A stretch of 57,653 nucleotides of DNA from Fimenecus sp963624605 (lineage in GTDB: Bacteria > Bacillota > Clostridia > Oscillospirales > Acutalibacteraceae). The stretch covers positions 1 through 57,653 of the forward strand of contig CAVFQD010000005.1 of the NCBI GenBank assembly GCA_963624605.1, read 5' to 3'. Shown here in pieces: positions 41,891-50,770 of this stretch; the stretch's first letter is position 1; each line of letters begins with the position of its first letter. The notes under the pieces were generated by a model, which worked only from the letters and a program-made list of their open reading frames with translations, did not search any database and was not told the origin of the DNA. The position numbers were made by a program, and so were the translations under genes.

Positions 41891-41929
41891 GTATTCGTAA
41901 TAAATATATATCTTGAAAGGAGAGACGCA

Positions 41930-42256
41930 ATGAATACACAGTTCAAAAAAGGCGTGCTCGAGCTCTGTGTTTTGTCCCAGCTGCGGCACGGCGACAAATA
42001 CGGCTATGAGCTTGCGGACGCCGTCGGAAAGCAAATTGATGTTTCCGAGGGAACAATTTATCCTCTGCTCAAGCGGCTTCGCAACGAAGGATATTTTGAA
42101 GTGTATCTCAAGGAATCGCCCACAGGTCCCGCAAGGAAGTATTACAGGCTTACCCAAAAGGGGTGCGACACACAGGCGGAGCTTGAAAAGGAATGGAACG
42201 AATTTACGCTTTGCGTTTCAAATTTGTTAGGAGGCGACGGTAATGACCAAGATTGA
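41930..42256 (+). CDS. PadR-family transcriptional regulator
   Basis: 108 residues, the short PadR class. The winged helix is 'KGVLELCVLSQLRHGDKYGY', 'VSEGTIYPLLKRLRNEGYFE' and 'GPARKYYRLTQKG'. Such proteins repress their own operon and respond to envelope stress or antimicrobials. It overlaps the DUF1700 gene by 14 bases. The ATG has AAAGGAGAG. Together with DUF1700, DUF4097 and PspC genes it forms a standard envelope-sensing operon. Confidence 0.92.
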   Translation: MNTQFKKGVLELCVLSQLRHGDKYGYELADAVGKQIDVSEGTIYPLLKRLRNEGYFEVYLKESPTGPARKYYRLTQKGCDTQAELEKEWNEFTLCVSNLLGGDGNDQD

Positions 42257-42791
42257 ATTTTTACAGGAATTATACAATCATCTCTCGGGCTTTTCGCCTG
42301 CGGAGCGTGATGAGATAATACAGGACTTCGAGGAGCATTTTTCAGCCGGAATTGAGCTCGGGAAAAGCGAAGAACAGATTTGCGAGGAGCTCGGCACTCC
42401 TTACAGTTGTGCCATGCAGTATGCAAATACTCAGCAGACTTCGCCGTCTGCTTTCGCAAAGGAGCAGTCCGTGCCGAAAAAAGCAGTGACGGACACAGCG
42501 TCACAGACATATCAGAAGCCGAATTTCGACAGAAGAAACAAGACCCTGTGGACATTGGCGTTTGCGTTTTTTGTACTGTGCGCACTCGGTGTATATCCGA
42601 TAGCCGTAATGCTTATACTTTCGCCGATAATGATAGTGCTTGTCGCAATTTTTGCGGTAGCTGCAGTACCCTCCGGGGCAATGATAGGCTTTATCGCTTC
42701 ACTGAGCGTAATGTTTGTATGCATGGGGCTTCTTATGTTTGCGATTATGACATATTTGCTCAAGCTCTGTTTTCGCAAGGCGGGATTATAA
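42243..42791 (+). CDS. DUF1700 (HAAS-type) membrane protein
   Basis: 182 residues. The N-terminal 'FLQELYNHLSGFSPAERDEI' and 'FEEHFSAGIELGKSEEQICEELGTP' in pieces are the HAAS signaling helix bundle that pairs with PadR. Two membrane segments follow at about 100-150 and one at 152-175. It is thought to sense the membrane state and hand it to PadR; that is family knowledge, not shown here. Start GTAATG with GGAGG. Confidence 0.88.
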   Translation: MTKIEFLQELYNHLSGFSPAERDEIIQDFEEHFSAGIELGKSEEQICEELGTPYSCAMQYANTQQTSPSAFAKEQSVPKKAVTDTASQTYQKPNFDRRNKTLWTLAFAFFVLCALGVYPIAVMLILSPIMIVLVAIFAVAAVPSGAMIGFIASLSVMFVCMGLLMFAIMTYLLKLCFRKAGL

Positions 42792-42803
42792 GGAGGGCGT
42801 AAC

Positions 42804-43751
42804 ATGAAAAAATTTATAGTTGTAACAGCGATTATTCTTGTCATTTCGGCAATATCCGCGCTTTGCTTTTTTGCGGCGCTCGGAACAGAGTTCGTGCAGT
42901 ATGCGGCAGACGGAAACTTTGACGGCGTGTTGGAAAGGCTTGAAGATAAATTGGAAATGATAGGCGATGAAATCGAAGCTAAATATTCCTATGACGAAAT
43001 TGACGATATAGACGATGATGACTGGTATCTGAGCAATAAGACAACTGTTAAATCGGAGAAATACACCTCCGACAGCATTGTTATCGGCTCGGATTCGGTT
43101 GAGGTGATTATGATGCCGTCTTCAGACGGTAAGCTCTCCGCCGAGATTATGACATACTCAAGGAACGGAGATGACGAAGTTACGGAGCCGATTGTGCTTG
43201 AAGACTTCAGTGATGACAGCAGGGATTACAAACTGTTTATTAAGGCGCGTGAGCAGTCTTATTTATATAAAACCAAGGCTGTTGTTTATATTCCCGAAAA
43301 TGTGAGAAATGTTGAATTTTATGCTTATGCGGGTGAATTTAAGGCTGACGGCGGAATTACCCTTGACAGTCTCACCGTGGATATCGGCACGGGCAATGTC
43401 GATTTGGAAAGGGCTGATATCGACAAGTGCAGCGTTATTATAAAATCGGGTAAGGCGGACATCGAAAACGGATTTACGGCGCACAGCTCGCTGACCGTCC
43501 GTATCACAACCGGCAAAATAGATTGCAAACTTCCCGTTGCGAACGGCTATAGCTTATCCTACAGTGCGCAAGGCTGCGAGCTTGACGGCAGTACGGCGTT
43601 GCTCAACGCAACGCTTCTTGATGAAAACGGGGTTATAACAAACACCTTGGGGCGTACGGGCAAAATAATTTCATCGGGAACGGCGGATAATATGCTTGAA
43701 GCCGATTTAAGCGTAGAGTCCGGAAAAATAGAATTTGATACCGATTATTAA
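42804..43751 (+). CDS. DUF4097 beta-helix repeat membrane protein
   Basis: 315 residues with a membrane anchor (4-27) and a long beta-rich part. Residues about 165-260 have the regular DUF4097 pattern of short strands ('LTVDIGTGNVDLERADI', 'VIIKSGKADIENGF', 'VRITTGKIDCKL'). Before it is an acidic stretch ('DEIDDIDDDDWY'). The protein sits outside, held by its N-terminus; the function of the family is not settled. It is third in the padR operon with GGAGGG upstream. Confidence 0.86.
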   Translation: MKKFIVVTAIILVISAISALCFFAALGTEFVQYAADGNFDGVLERLEDKLEMIGDEIEAKYSYDEIDDIDDDDWYLSNKTTVKSEKYTSDSIVIGSDSVEVIMMPSSDGKLSAEIMTYSRNGDDEVTEPIVLEDFSDDSRDYKLFIKAREQSYLYKTKAVVYIPENVRNVEFYAYAGEFKADGGITLDSLTVDIGTGNVDLERADIDKCSVIIKSGKADIENGFTAHSSLTVRITTGKIDCKLPVANGYSLSYSAQGCELDGSTALLNATLLDENGVITNTLGRTGKIISSGTADNMLEADLSVESGKIEFDTDY

Positions 43752-43771
43752 AAACAAAGGAGATATTTAAA

Positions 43772-43978
43772 ATGAAGAAAAAACTTTATAAAAGCAATCG
43801 TGACAGAATGTTGGCAGGCGTACTCGGCGGCTTTGCGGAGTATATAGGCGTAGACTCGACAGTTGTAAGACTTGTTTACGCACTTCTCTCGCTGTTTTCG
43901 GCAGGCTTCCCTGGAATTCTGTTCTATATCATCTGTGCTCTCATAATTCCCGACGAGCCGTTTGATGTTGAGCAGTAA
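43772..43978 (+). CDS. PspC-domain envelope stress protein
   Basis: 68 residues; almost the whole protein is a PspC domain: 'LYKSNRDRMLAGVLGGFAEY' and 'STVVRLVYALLSLFS', one membrane helix and 'IPDEP' end. Members respond to membrane stress, often with PadR/DUF4097 partners. The gene has AAAGGAG and ends the operon; the terminator hairpin at 44044-44102 follows. Confidence 0.9.
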   Translation: MKKKLYKSNRDRMLAGVLGGFAEYIGVDSTVVRLVYALLSLFSAGFPGILFYIICALIIPDEPFDVEQ

Positions 43979-44043
43979 TCGGAAATTTCGTCCGAAAACG
44001 CCCGTGAGCGTGTAAAAACAACAGCATAAGACGACACGGTTTT

Positions 44044-44102
44044 CGCCGTACCGAGGATATAATTTTTTTGAAAAATTATGTTTAAGGTACGGTGATTTTT
44101 TT
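44044..44102 (+). terminator. Long hairpin with T-run that overlaps the spoIIE start
   Basis: CGCCGTACC (44044-44052) pairs with GGTACGGTG (44086-44094) and ATAATTTTT (44059-44067) with AAAAATTAT (44071-44079), followed by seven T (44096-44102). It can end the padR operon. Its 3' arm contains the AAGG site and the GTG start of spoIIE, so any transcript from upstream would have that start buried. Confidence 0.65.
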
Positions 44103-46434
44103 GAAAACCATACAGACGGTAAGGCGTATATATGCCGATGCAAACGCCGAAAGAATAGAAAAAATATCAAAGCAGGCGATAAAACAGCTTTTTTGCTTCC
44201 TGCTCGGACTTCTCTGTGGCTCGATAAATGAGCTTGAAACATTTTCTCCGTTTGGCGTGAGCTTTGTAGCTGCGGTTTCGGGTAAATATACCGTTTCGGC
44301 AGGGCTCGGTGCGGCGGCAGGCTATATTTTAACGCAGGACAACCTGTCGGCATTGCGATATATAGCGGCGATAATCTGCTCGGTAATACTCATAAAGCTT
44401 ACCGACGAGCTTGAAAAGCTTAAAAAGCTTCGACTTTTGCCGTCCTGTATCGCTTTTATGTCGCTGTTTCTGACAAGTATGGCTGTTCTTTTTGCCTCGG
44501 AGATTTCTGTAAGGTCGTTTTTGATTTTTCTTTGCGAGGCGGTGCTCGGCTTTGCACTGACGTTCGTATTTTCCGCGGCGTTTGACGCAGTGTCGGCATA
44601 TCAAAGGCAAGGCGGCTTTACGGCACGGGATATTATATTCGTCGGTGCGCTTTTGTCCGTTGTTTTGCTCTCGCTGTCGGGGATAACCCTGTTTTCGGTC
44701 TCGCCTGCAAGAATAATAGGCGTGTTTGCGCTGGTGCTTGCCTCTTATATCTATAAGGAGGCGGGCGGAGCAGGCTTCGGCGTAGCGCTGGGGCTTGCAA
44801 TGTCGCTTGATAACGGCGTGGGTGCATCCGGCGTTGCTTATGCGGTAACGGGACTTGCGTGCGGAATGTTTTCGCATTTCAACAGGGTTGTCGGTGCGGC
44901 GGCAGGTCTTATTGCTTTTTCTGCGGCTTTCCTGTTTGAAAACGGCTCTGCGGAAAAGATTTATCTTCTTATCGAAGCGGCGGTAGCTTGCGTTGCGTTT
45001 CTGTGCATACCCGAAAAGGCTCTGCGTTCGCTGACGGGCGGCTTTTATGAGCGCCGTGAGCCCGCGAATGTAAATTCGCAGCGCCTTGCTTTGCTTGAAC
45101 GGCTTAAAAATGCGTCTGCGGCGGTCGAAGAGGTTTCGGGAGCGGTCAACGCCGCCTCGGAAATCCTAAAAAGCAGCGAGCCCGAAACAGAGCTTGATGT
45201 ATATTCGAGGGTCAGGGCAGGCGTGTGCACCGACTGTCGGCTCAATTCGTTCTGCTGGAACAAGAATTTTGCCGACTGCAAAAAGGCGTTTGATACAATG
45301 AGCGAAACGCTCAAAAACAACGGCGTTGTCAATTCGAACAACCTGCCGCCGTTTTTGAAGGGCTGCTGCGTTAAATCGGATGAAATAACGGACAGCTTTA
45401 ACAAAATTTATATAGGCTATGTATCGTCGAGGGCTGCCAAGGAGAAAATCGAAAAGATGAGGAGCATATCCTCCCGTCAGTTCGGCGGTATGTGCGATAT
45501 GCTTACGGAAATTTCCGAGGAATTTACAAAGGAAATCGATTTTGCCGACGACATTTCCCGAAAGGTTGAGGAGCTACTGATATCCTCCTTCGATATTTTC
45601 CCCGAAACGCTTGTGTGCCAAAACTCCGAAAACGGAAAGCTGAAAATCGAGTTTTCCTTCCGTAAAAAGAGCGAAAAAATAAACGAATACGAGCTTCGTA
45701 AGGCGTTGGAGGGAGCTTGCTCGGTTAGGCTGGACAGGCCGTCCGTTACCTCTTCGGGGGACGAGGCGTGCGTGTGCTTTTGCGAAAAGACATTTTTCAA
45801 AGTCGAGGCTGCGGCTTCAAGAAGCGTAACCAACAAGGACAGATATTGCGGCGACAGCTTTGAAAGCTTCTATGACGGTAAGGGCAATTTCAATGTCGTT
45901 TTGAGCGACGGAATGGGCACGGGAATGAGGGCGGCAGTCGATTCGTCGCTTGCGAGCTCAATGACGGCAAGGCTGATACGCTCCGGATTTTCGCACGCCG
46001 CAGCGTTTCGGCTTGTAAATTCGGCTCTTATGCTTAAATCGTCCGAGGAGTCGCTCGCAACGCTTGATGTTCTCTCAATAGACCTCTACACGGGCAACGC
46101 AAAGCTCTGCAAGGCGGGTGCGGCGGCAACACTTGTAAAGAAAAGGGAGAGCGTGACGGCTGTCAACCGTGCGTCTATGCCGTTGGGCATTCTTGAGGAA
46201 GCGGATTTCGTTTCGACCGAATTCAAGCTTCGCAGGGGCGACACGGCTGTTATGGCGAGCGACGGAGCGTTTGAATATTCGCTTAATACGGCAAAAATGA
46301 TACTTTCGGGAGCAAGTGACGCTTCGGTTGAAGCTGTTGCGGAAAAAATTGCAGAAGCCGCCAAGCGGGAAAGAGGCAAAAAACCTGCTGACGATGTTAC
46401 GGTTATTGCACTGAAATTAGTGCCAAATGAATAA
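44092..46434 (+). CDS. spoIIE: Stage II sporulation protein E (PP2C phosphatase)
   Basis: 780 residues. About ten membrane segments at 35-315, a middle domain with Cys pairs ('CTDCRLNSFCWN', about 379-390), and a PP2C-type SpoIIE phosphatase domain at 560-780 with 'NVVLSDGMGTGMRAA' (about 601-615), 'MASDGAFEYS' and 'ADDVTVIAL'. SpoIIE sits at the asymmetric septum, helps FtsZ move there and dephosphorylates SpoIIAA to set sigma-F free. Start: GTG at 44092 or TTG at 44101; the first is taken from frame and AAGG, but neither is strong. It stands apart from the padR operon in function; no sporulation promoter could be fixed. Confidence 0.93.
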   Translation: MIFLKTIQTVRRIYADANAERIEKISKQAIKQLFCFLLGLLCGSINELETFSPFGVSFVAAVSGKYTVSAGLGAAAGYILTQDNLSALRYIAAIICSVILIKLTDELEKLKKLRLLPSCIAFMSLFLTSMAVLFASEISVRSFLIFLCEAVLGFALTFVFSAAFDAVSAYQRQGGFTARDIIFVGALLSVVLLSLSGITLFSVSPARIIGVFALVLASYIYKEAGGAGFGVALGLAMSLDNGVGASGVAYAVTGLACGMFSHFNRVVGAAAGLIAFSAAFLFENGSAEKIYLLIEAAVACVAFLCIPEKALRSLTGGFYERREPANVNSQRLALLERLKNASAAVEEVSGAVNAASEILKSSEPETELDVYSRVRAGVCTDCRLNSFCWNKNFADCKKAFDTMSETLKNNGVVNSNNLPPFLKGCCVKSDEITDSFNKIYIGYVSSRAAKEKIEKMRSISSRQFGGMCDMLTEISEEFTKEIDFADDISRKVEELLISSFDIFPETLVCQNSENGKLKIEFSFRKKSEKINEYELRKALEGACSVRLDRPSVTSSGDEACVCFCEKTFFKVEAAASRSVTNKDRYCGDSFESFYDGKGNFNVVLSDGMGTGMRAAVDSSLASSMTARLIRSGFSHAAAFRLVNSALMLKSSEESLATLDVLSIDLYTGNAKLCKAGAAATLVKKRESVTAVNRASMPLGILEEADFVSTEFKLRRGDTAVMASDGAFEYSLNTAKMILSGASDASVEAVAEKIAEAAKRERGKKPADDVTVIALKLVPNE

Positions 46435-46481
46435 AAAAGGCAGGAAAAAACTGAAAATTTACATAAAAACTAAAGAATTGA

Positions 46482-46510
46482 TTGACAAGCGGCGAAATTT
46501 ATTGTAAATT
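46482..46510 (+). promoter_or_regulatory. Promoter of the anchored surface-protein cluster
   Basis: TTGACA (46482-46487), a 17-base spacer and TAAATT (46505-46510), 66 bases before the ATG at 46577. Confidence 0.75.
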
Positions 46511-46576
46511 TTATATGTATTGATTGATAATGCACAATTATACGCCAAGAAGAATTTGAAAGGGGATATTTTTCAA

Positions 46577-47584
46577 ATGGCAAAAAACAAACCTGTTCTG
46601 ACTCCCGAGGAGTTGGAAGCTAAAAACGCAAGAAAGGCCGAGAAGAATAAAATCTTCGGCGAGACTTTCATAAAATCGCTTGCGATATTGATGTCTATCG
46701 TTCTTGTTTATTCAATTGTTTACATAGCATTCGGACAGGGCACCACGATTGAGCAGAAGATTGTCACACAGGGCAGTTCAAGCGGCTCGGGCAGCAGCAG
46801 CTCGTCTCAGGGCAGCAGCTCTTCAAGCAGCAGCTCTTCAAGCGGCAGCAGTGCTTCGTCTGATTCAACCGCAAGCAGCGGTGATTCGTCGGCTGCTTCT
46901 TCATCGGAGGCAGGCGAGGTAGCAAAGCTTATCAACAGCGCAACAAAGGCTGCTGTTGACGCAAAGGCGGGCTACGACTGGGAAAGACACTGCACGGTTG
47001 AAAATATCGATGTAGGTTCAGCAACAAGCACACTTAATAAGATTATTCAGGGCGTTGACTCAAGCGCTGACCTTAACTCTGTTGTCGGCGGCTTCCTCGG
47101 CAGAGGCGATCAGAAGCAGACCTGCCCCAAGGGACAGACTCTTGACACAATGGACGTTCAGAAGGATGACGGCACAACAGGTAAGCTTTACCACGGTTCA
47201 AGCTACACCCTTAAAGCAACAAACCTTCAGGCGGGCGACATTCAGAATCTTACGGTAAACGGCGATACATACGAGTTCACAATTCCGGATTCGACCAATC
47301 CCGACAGAAACGGCAACAACGCTCTTTCGAGATTTACAAACGATATCGTACTCCAGAGCGAGGTTGACGCTGAAATTAAGAGCTATGTATCTGTTGTAAC
47401 CGTAAACTCCGTTACCGCAAATTACAAGAACATCAAGGTTAAGGCTGTTATCACGGACGGCAAGCTTCAGAGCCTTGAATATTCATATGCGGCTGACGCT
47501 GAAATTCAGCTCAAGGCAATCGTTTCGATTACCGGTACGGGTAACCTTAACGCAAACGCTAAATATTCTAACTTTGTATACTAA
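46577..47584 (+). CDS. Membrane-anchored surface protein with Ser-rich linker, paralog 1
   Basis: 335 residues. Cytoplasmic start 'MAKNKPVLTPEELEAKNARK', membrane helix at about 30-52 ('SLAILMSIVLVYSIVYIAF'), then a linker of about 50 residues made almost only of Ser, Gly, Ala and Gln, then a compact extracellular domain from about residue 118 to the end ('KLINSATKAAVDAKAGYDW', 'ENIDVGSATSTLNKIIQGV', ending 'NAKYSNFVY'). No sorting signal or lipobox is present, so it is anchored by the N-terminal helix. The C-terminal domain differs from that of the next gene at only some 9 of 218 positions. Function unknown; domain may be binding or structural. A start at 46520 would lack a binding site. Confidence 0.78.
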   Translation: MAKNKPVLTPEELEAKNARKAEKNKIFGETFIKSLAILMSIVLVYSIVYIAFGQGTTIEQKIVTQGSSSGSGSSSSSQGSSSSSSSSSSGSSASSDSTASSGDSSAASSSEAGEVAKLINSATKAAVDAKAGYDWERHCTVENIDVGSATSTLNKIIQGVDSSADLNSVVGGFLGRGDQKQTCPKGQTLDTMDVQKDDGTTGKLYHGSSYTLKATNLQAGDIQNLTVNGDTYEFTIPDSTNPDRNGNNALSRFTNDIVLQSEVDAEIKSYVSVVTVNSVTANYKNIKVKAVITDGKLQSLEYSYAADAEIQLKAIVSITGTGNLNANAKYSNFVY

Positions 47585-47604
47585 TTCTTGGGAGGTAGCT
47601 TAAA

Positions 47605-48612
47605 ATGGCAAAGAAAGAGAAAGTTCAGTTAACTCCTGAGGAGATTGCTGACAGAAAAATTCGCAGATCAAACGGCTGGACCCGTTTCTGGGCTATATTC
47701 CTTTCATTCGTACTTGTTGCGGGTGTGTTCGGAATTGCACGCTCAAAGGGTCTTGACGCTTCCGCAAGCGAGGATGTTTCCGTAACAAACAGCGCAAACG
47801 GTGGCGCGGCAAATGCTGCAAGCTCAAGCTCATGGGATGACGGCTCGTCAAGCAGCAGTTCGTCAAGCAGCAGTTCGTCAAGCAGTGACGCAGCGGCTTC
47901 GAGCGATTCGGGCTCTGCAACCGCAGGCTCAACCGACGCGGCTTCGGTAGCGACGCTCATCAACAGTGCAACAAAGGCTGCTGTTGACGCAAAAGCAGGC
48001 TACGATTGGGAAAGACACTGCACGGTTGAAAATATCGATGTAGGTTCAGCAACAAGCACACTTAATAAGATCATTCAGGGCGTTGACTCAAGCGCAGACC
48101 TTAACTCTGTTGTCGGCGGCTTCCTCGGCAGAGGCGATCACAAGCAGACTTGCCCGAAGGGACAGACTCTTGACACAATCGACGTTCAGAAGGACGACGG
48201 CACGACAGAGAAGCTTTACCACGGCTCAAGCTACACTCTTAAGGCTACAAACCTTCAGGCCGGAGATATTCAGAACCTTACGGTAAACGGCGACACATAT
48301 GAGTTCACGCTTCCCGATTCGACCAATCCCGACAGAAACGGCAACAACGCACTTTCGAGATTTACAAACGATATCGTTATCCAGAGTGAGGTTGACGCTG
48401 AAATCAAGAACTATGTATCGGTTGTAACGGTTAACTCCGTTACCGCAAATTACAAGAACATCAAGGTTAAGGCTGTTATCACGGACGGCAAGCTTCAGAG
48501 CCTTGAATATTCATATGCGGCTGACGCTGAAATTCAGCTCAAGGCAATCGTTTCGATTACCGGTACGGGCAACCTTAACGCAAACGCAAAATATTCCAAC
48601 TTTGTATATTGA
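47605..48612 (+). CDS. Membrane-anchored surface protein with Ser-rich linker, paralog 2
   Basis: 335 residues, the same length as paralog 1. Start 'MAKKEKVQLTPEEIADRKIR', membrane helix at about 30-47 ('WAIFLSFVLVAGVFGIA'), Ser-rich linker at about 70-110, and the shared extracellular domain ('ATLINSATKAAVDAKAGYDW' to 'NANAKYSNFVY'). The DNA of the domain (47961-48612) is almost the same as 46933-47584, while N-terminus and linker are diverged, so the domain was copied or kept alike by gene conversion. The domain has one Cys pair ('RHCTVEN', 'QTCPKGQ'). The ATG has GGGAGG. It is co-transcribed with the genes on both sides (20-base gaps). Confidence 0.78.
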   Translation: MAKKEKVQLTPEEIADRKIRRSNGWTRFWAIFLSFVLVAGVFGIARSKGLDASASEDVSVTNSANGGAANAASSSSWDDGSSSSSSSSSSSSSSDAAASSDSGSATAGSTDAASVATLINSATKAAVDAKAGYDWERHCTVENIDVGSATSTLNKIIQGVDSSADLNSVVGGFLGRGDHKQTCPKGQTLDTIDVQKDDGTTEKLYHGSSYTLKATNLQAGDIQNLTVNGDTYEFTLPDSTNPDRNGNNALSRFTNDIVIQSEVDAEIKNYVSVVTVNSVTANYKNIKVKAVITDGKLQSLEYSYAADAEIQLKAIVSITGTGNLNANAKYSNFVY

Positions 48613-48631
48613 TTCCAAGGAGGAAGCTTAA

Positions 48632-49171
48632 ATGGCAAAGAAAAATAAGGCGCAGTTAACTCCGGAGGAGTTGGCTGAAAAGAAGCTTAAAACCCGTAAG
48701 GGTTGGGCAAGAGTAGGCGCGGTTGTATGCGCACTTGCAATCACTGCGGCTGTATATTCGGTAGGCTCAAAGGGCGGTCATAAGATCAAGCAGGTTGAGG
48801 AAACTCCGCAGGTGGTAACTCAGGTTGTTAAGGTTGAGGATACAACTAAGAAGGCCGAAACCACAACTGAAGCTACAACAAAGGCTGCCGAAACAACCAC
48901 GAAGGCTGCCGAAGCAACAACAAAGGCTTCTTCGGACAGCTCGTCAGACGGCGGTATTCTTGATACAATTACCGGTCTCATCGGCGGACTCGGCGACATC
49001 GGAAGCCTCGGCGATATGGACTTCTCAGGTGCGGGCGACACAATTGAAGGCGTCGGCAACACTGCTAAGGATTTCTTCTATGACATCGCAGACAAGATTG
49101 AAAGCGGCGACAGCCTCGGAGATATCGGCGGCGACATCGGCGGCGACATTATAGGCGGTCTCGGACAGTAA
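48632..49171 (+). CDS. Membrane-anchored surface protein with Thr/Ala-rich linker
   Basis: 179 residues. It shares the N-terminal design of the two genes before it: 'MAKKNKAQLTPEELAEKKLK', then a helix at 25-44 ('VGAVVCALAITAAVYSVG'). The linker is a repeat of 'TTEATTKAAETTTKAAE' type (about 70-100). The end is a Gly/Asp-rich, low-complexity stretch ('GLIGGLGDIGSLGDMDFSG', 'GGDIGGDIIGGLGQ') without the shared domain. It belongs to the same operon; the role is unknown. The common 'K-x-QLTPEE' motif on the cell's inner side may be a targeting or partner-binding signal. Confidence 0.75.
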   Translation: MAKKNKAQLTPEELAEKKLKTRKGWARVGAVVCALAITAAVYSVGSKGGHKIKQVEETPQVVTQVVKVEDTTKKAETTTEATTKAAETTTKAAEATTKASSDSSSDGGILDTITGLIGGLGDIGSLGDMDFSGAGDTIEGVGNTAKDFFYDIADKIESGDSLGDIGGDIGGDIIGGLGQ

Positions 49172-49192
49172 AATATCCCCGATTTAATAAAT

Positions 49193-49227
49193 TACGGCTG
49201 TTGCTCTGTGCGGCAGCCGTTTTTTTG
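49193..49227 (+). terminator. Terminator of the surface-protein cluster
   Basis: ACGGCTG (49194-49200) pairs with CAGCCGT (49214-49220), with more pairs inside, and is followed by seven T. Confidence 0.9.
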
Positions 49228-49340
49228 TTGATGTTCGCTAACAGCGTACGGTTTATTTTGGTGCTTTTACCGTTGAAATCGCTTGGAGAAATGTGTAAAA
49301 TTAACTTGAATGGCACATTGCTTTAGGGAGTTGGTGATGT

Positions 49341-50090
49341 ATGGTATACTTCGGCGCAGTTTATGCGGCGGTATTGGAAATGCCGGAAATGTCAGCGGCG
49401 CAGGCGGATTATGTAAAGCTAACCGTTGCGCTTATTGCGCTTGTGCTGATTTTACCCGTTGTATATTTTATATTGCTGCGGCATGAGAACAACAAAGCAA
49501 AGCACCTCAAAGCGATAATCGACCAGACAATGCTTACCTTTGCAAAGGTTATCGACGCCAAGGACCCTTATACACGGGGACATTCCGAGGCAGTTGCCGA
49601 ATATTCAAGGGAGATAGCACGGCGTTACGGTATGCCGAGAAGGCAACTTGACAACATTTACTATTCGGGACTTTTGCACGATATAGGCAAGATAGCCGTT
49701 CCCGACTCAATTCTCAACAAGCCCGAAAAGCTGACCGAGGACGAATACGAAGCCGTAAAGGTTCATACATTTGTCGGAGCGGACATATTGTCGAGCCTTA
49801 CGACTGTCGACAATATTGCCGCGGGAGCAAGAGATCACCATGAGCGATATGACGGCTCGGGCTATCCGCGGGGAATTTCAGGTAACGACATAAGTCTTGA
49901 GGGAAGAATTATCGGCGTTGCCGACGCATACGACGCAATGGCTTCCGAACGGGTGTACCGTGAAACCATCAACCGTGAAAAAATAAGAGAAGAATTTGAA
50001 CGGGAGTGCGGCAGGCAGTTTGACCCGAAAATCGTTAAAATTCTTTTGGAAATGATAGATGAGGGTTACTTTGACAGCGAAAGCGATTAA
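49341..50090 (+). CDS. HD-GYP cyclic-di-GMP phosphodiesterase, membrane-bound
   Basis: 249 residues. One membrane helix at about 27-46, then an HD-GYP domain: 'VIDAKDPYTRGHSEAVAEYS', 'GLLHDIGKIAVPDSILNKP' (HD at about 113), 'HHERYDGSGYP' (GYP at about 172) and 'VADAYDAMASERVYR'. The first residues of the canonical GYP motif are kept, so activity against cyclic di-GMP (or a related dinucleotide) is likely. It has no sensor domain apart from the membrane part. The ATG has GGGAG. It is a single gene, between the surface-protein cluster and the dockerin cluster, and could adjust surface properties. Confidence 0.9.
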   Translation: MVYFGAVYAAVLEMPEMSAAQADYVKLTVALIALVLILPVVYFILLRHENNKAKHLKAIIDQTMLTFAKVIDAKDPYTRGHSEAVAEYSREIARRYGMPRRQLDNIYYSGLLHDIGKIAVPDSILNKPEKLTEDEYEAVKVHTFVGADILSSLTTVDNIAAGARDHHERYDGSGYPRGISGNDISLEGRIIGVADAYDAMASERVYRETINREKIREEFERECGRQFDPKIVKILLEMIDEGYFDSESD

Positions 50091-50111
50091 CCCGACCTTA
50101 AATTCAGACAG

Positions 50112-50156
50112 AGTCGCTCCGAAGCGTTGGTATTCGGTGCGGCTTTTCTGCTTTTT
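50112..50156 (+). terminator. Terminator of the HD-GYP gene
   Basis: GTCGCTCCGAA (50113-50123) pairs with TTCGGTGCGGC (50133-50143; one mismatch) and is followed by TTTTCTGCTTTTT. The stretch from 50160 to 50410 is very AT-rich and holds no gene. Confidence 0.75.
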
Positions 50157-50418
50157 GAGAGAAATCTATATTTCGGATGTTAAAATTGCCTGAACACCAT
50201 ATGTTGTGGGTTAAAAAATAATCAACAAATTGAGCCAAAATGTGCAATAAATGTGCGACTTGACGAAAACTCCGTTCAAAAAAAGGCGAAAACTCAAATG
50301 TTCACAATTCGTTCATAATTTTGTGGGAAAATCGCCAAAATCATTTGAATATTTTGACCAAAAATAACAAATTTATTTGTTCAAATCGGAAAAACGATAA
50401 TAAATCGTGAATAATTTA

Positions 50419-50447
50419 TTGACTTTTTTACGATAAAATTTTATAAT
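50419..50447 (+). promoter_or_regulatory. Strong promoter of the dockerin protein transcript
   Basis: TTGACT (50419-50424), a 17-base spacer and perfect TATAAT (50442-50447). Transcription should start near 50454, leaving a leader of about 340 bases. Confidence 0.88.
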
Positions 50448-50453
50448 TTGAGT

Positions 50454-50770
50454 AACCATAGGAATGGTGTAATGGGGCGAAGTGTCCGAATTTTCGGATG
50501 CGGTCGTTATGCCCTTGCTATCTTCGGCGGGCACACAAGCCTGTTATGATACACATCCTTTGGTAATATGCTCGGGTGTGTATCATCGTCTCCCACCGAC
50601 TTTAACAAGTGGGAATGGTGGGAGTCCTACCGAGTTAAACAAGACAGCGTTTGCGGACACCTCCCTTACGGGGCGGTCAGAGGCAAGAAACAAACTGCAG
50701 TCGCAAACAGCCGATGCGGCACCCCCGTCGGCATTCGTTAAACGGGGTGCGGACATTAAATCTTTTAATG
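50454..50770 (+). ncRNA. Structured RNA leader upstream of the large dockerin protein
   Basis: At least six helices can be drawn: TCCGAA/TTCGGA (50485-50498), TGCCC/GGGCA (50510-50533), an 11-bp helix GATACACATCC/GGGTGTGTATC (50548-50584), CTCCCACC/GGTGGGAG (50590-50624) with an inner ACTT/AAGT, GTTTGCG/CGCAAAC (50649-50708) and GCACCCC/GGGGTGC (50719-50750). The stretch is GC-rich amid AT-rich DNA. No T-run follows the last helix, and the ribosome binding site at 50781 stays free, so it reads through to the gene. Such a leader could be a riboswitch, a protein-binding or stability element, or a separate ncRNA processed from the message. I do not match it to a known class with certainty. A 98-codon frame (50482-50778) inside has no ribosome binding site and looks accidental. 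Confidence 0.7.
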
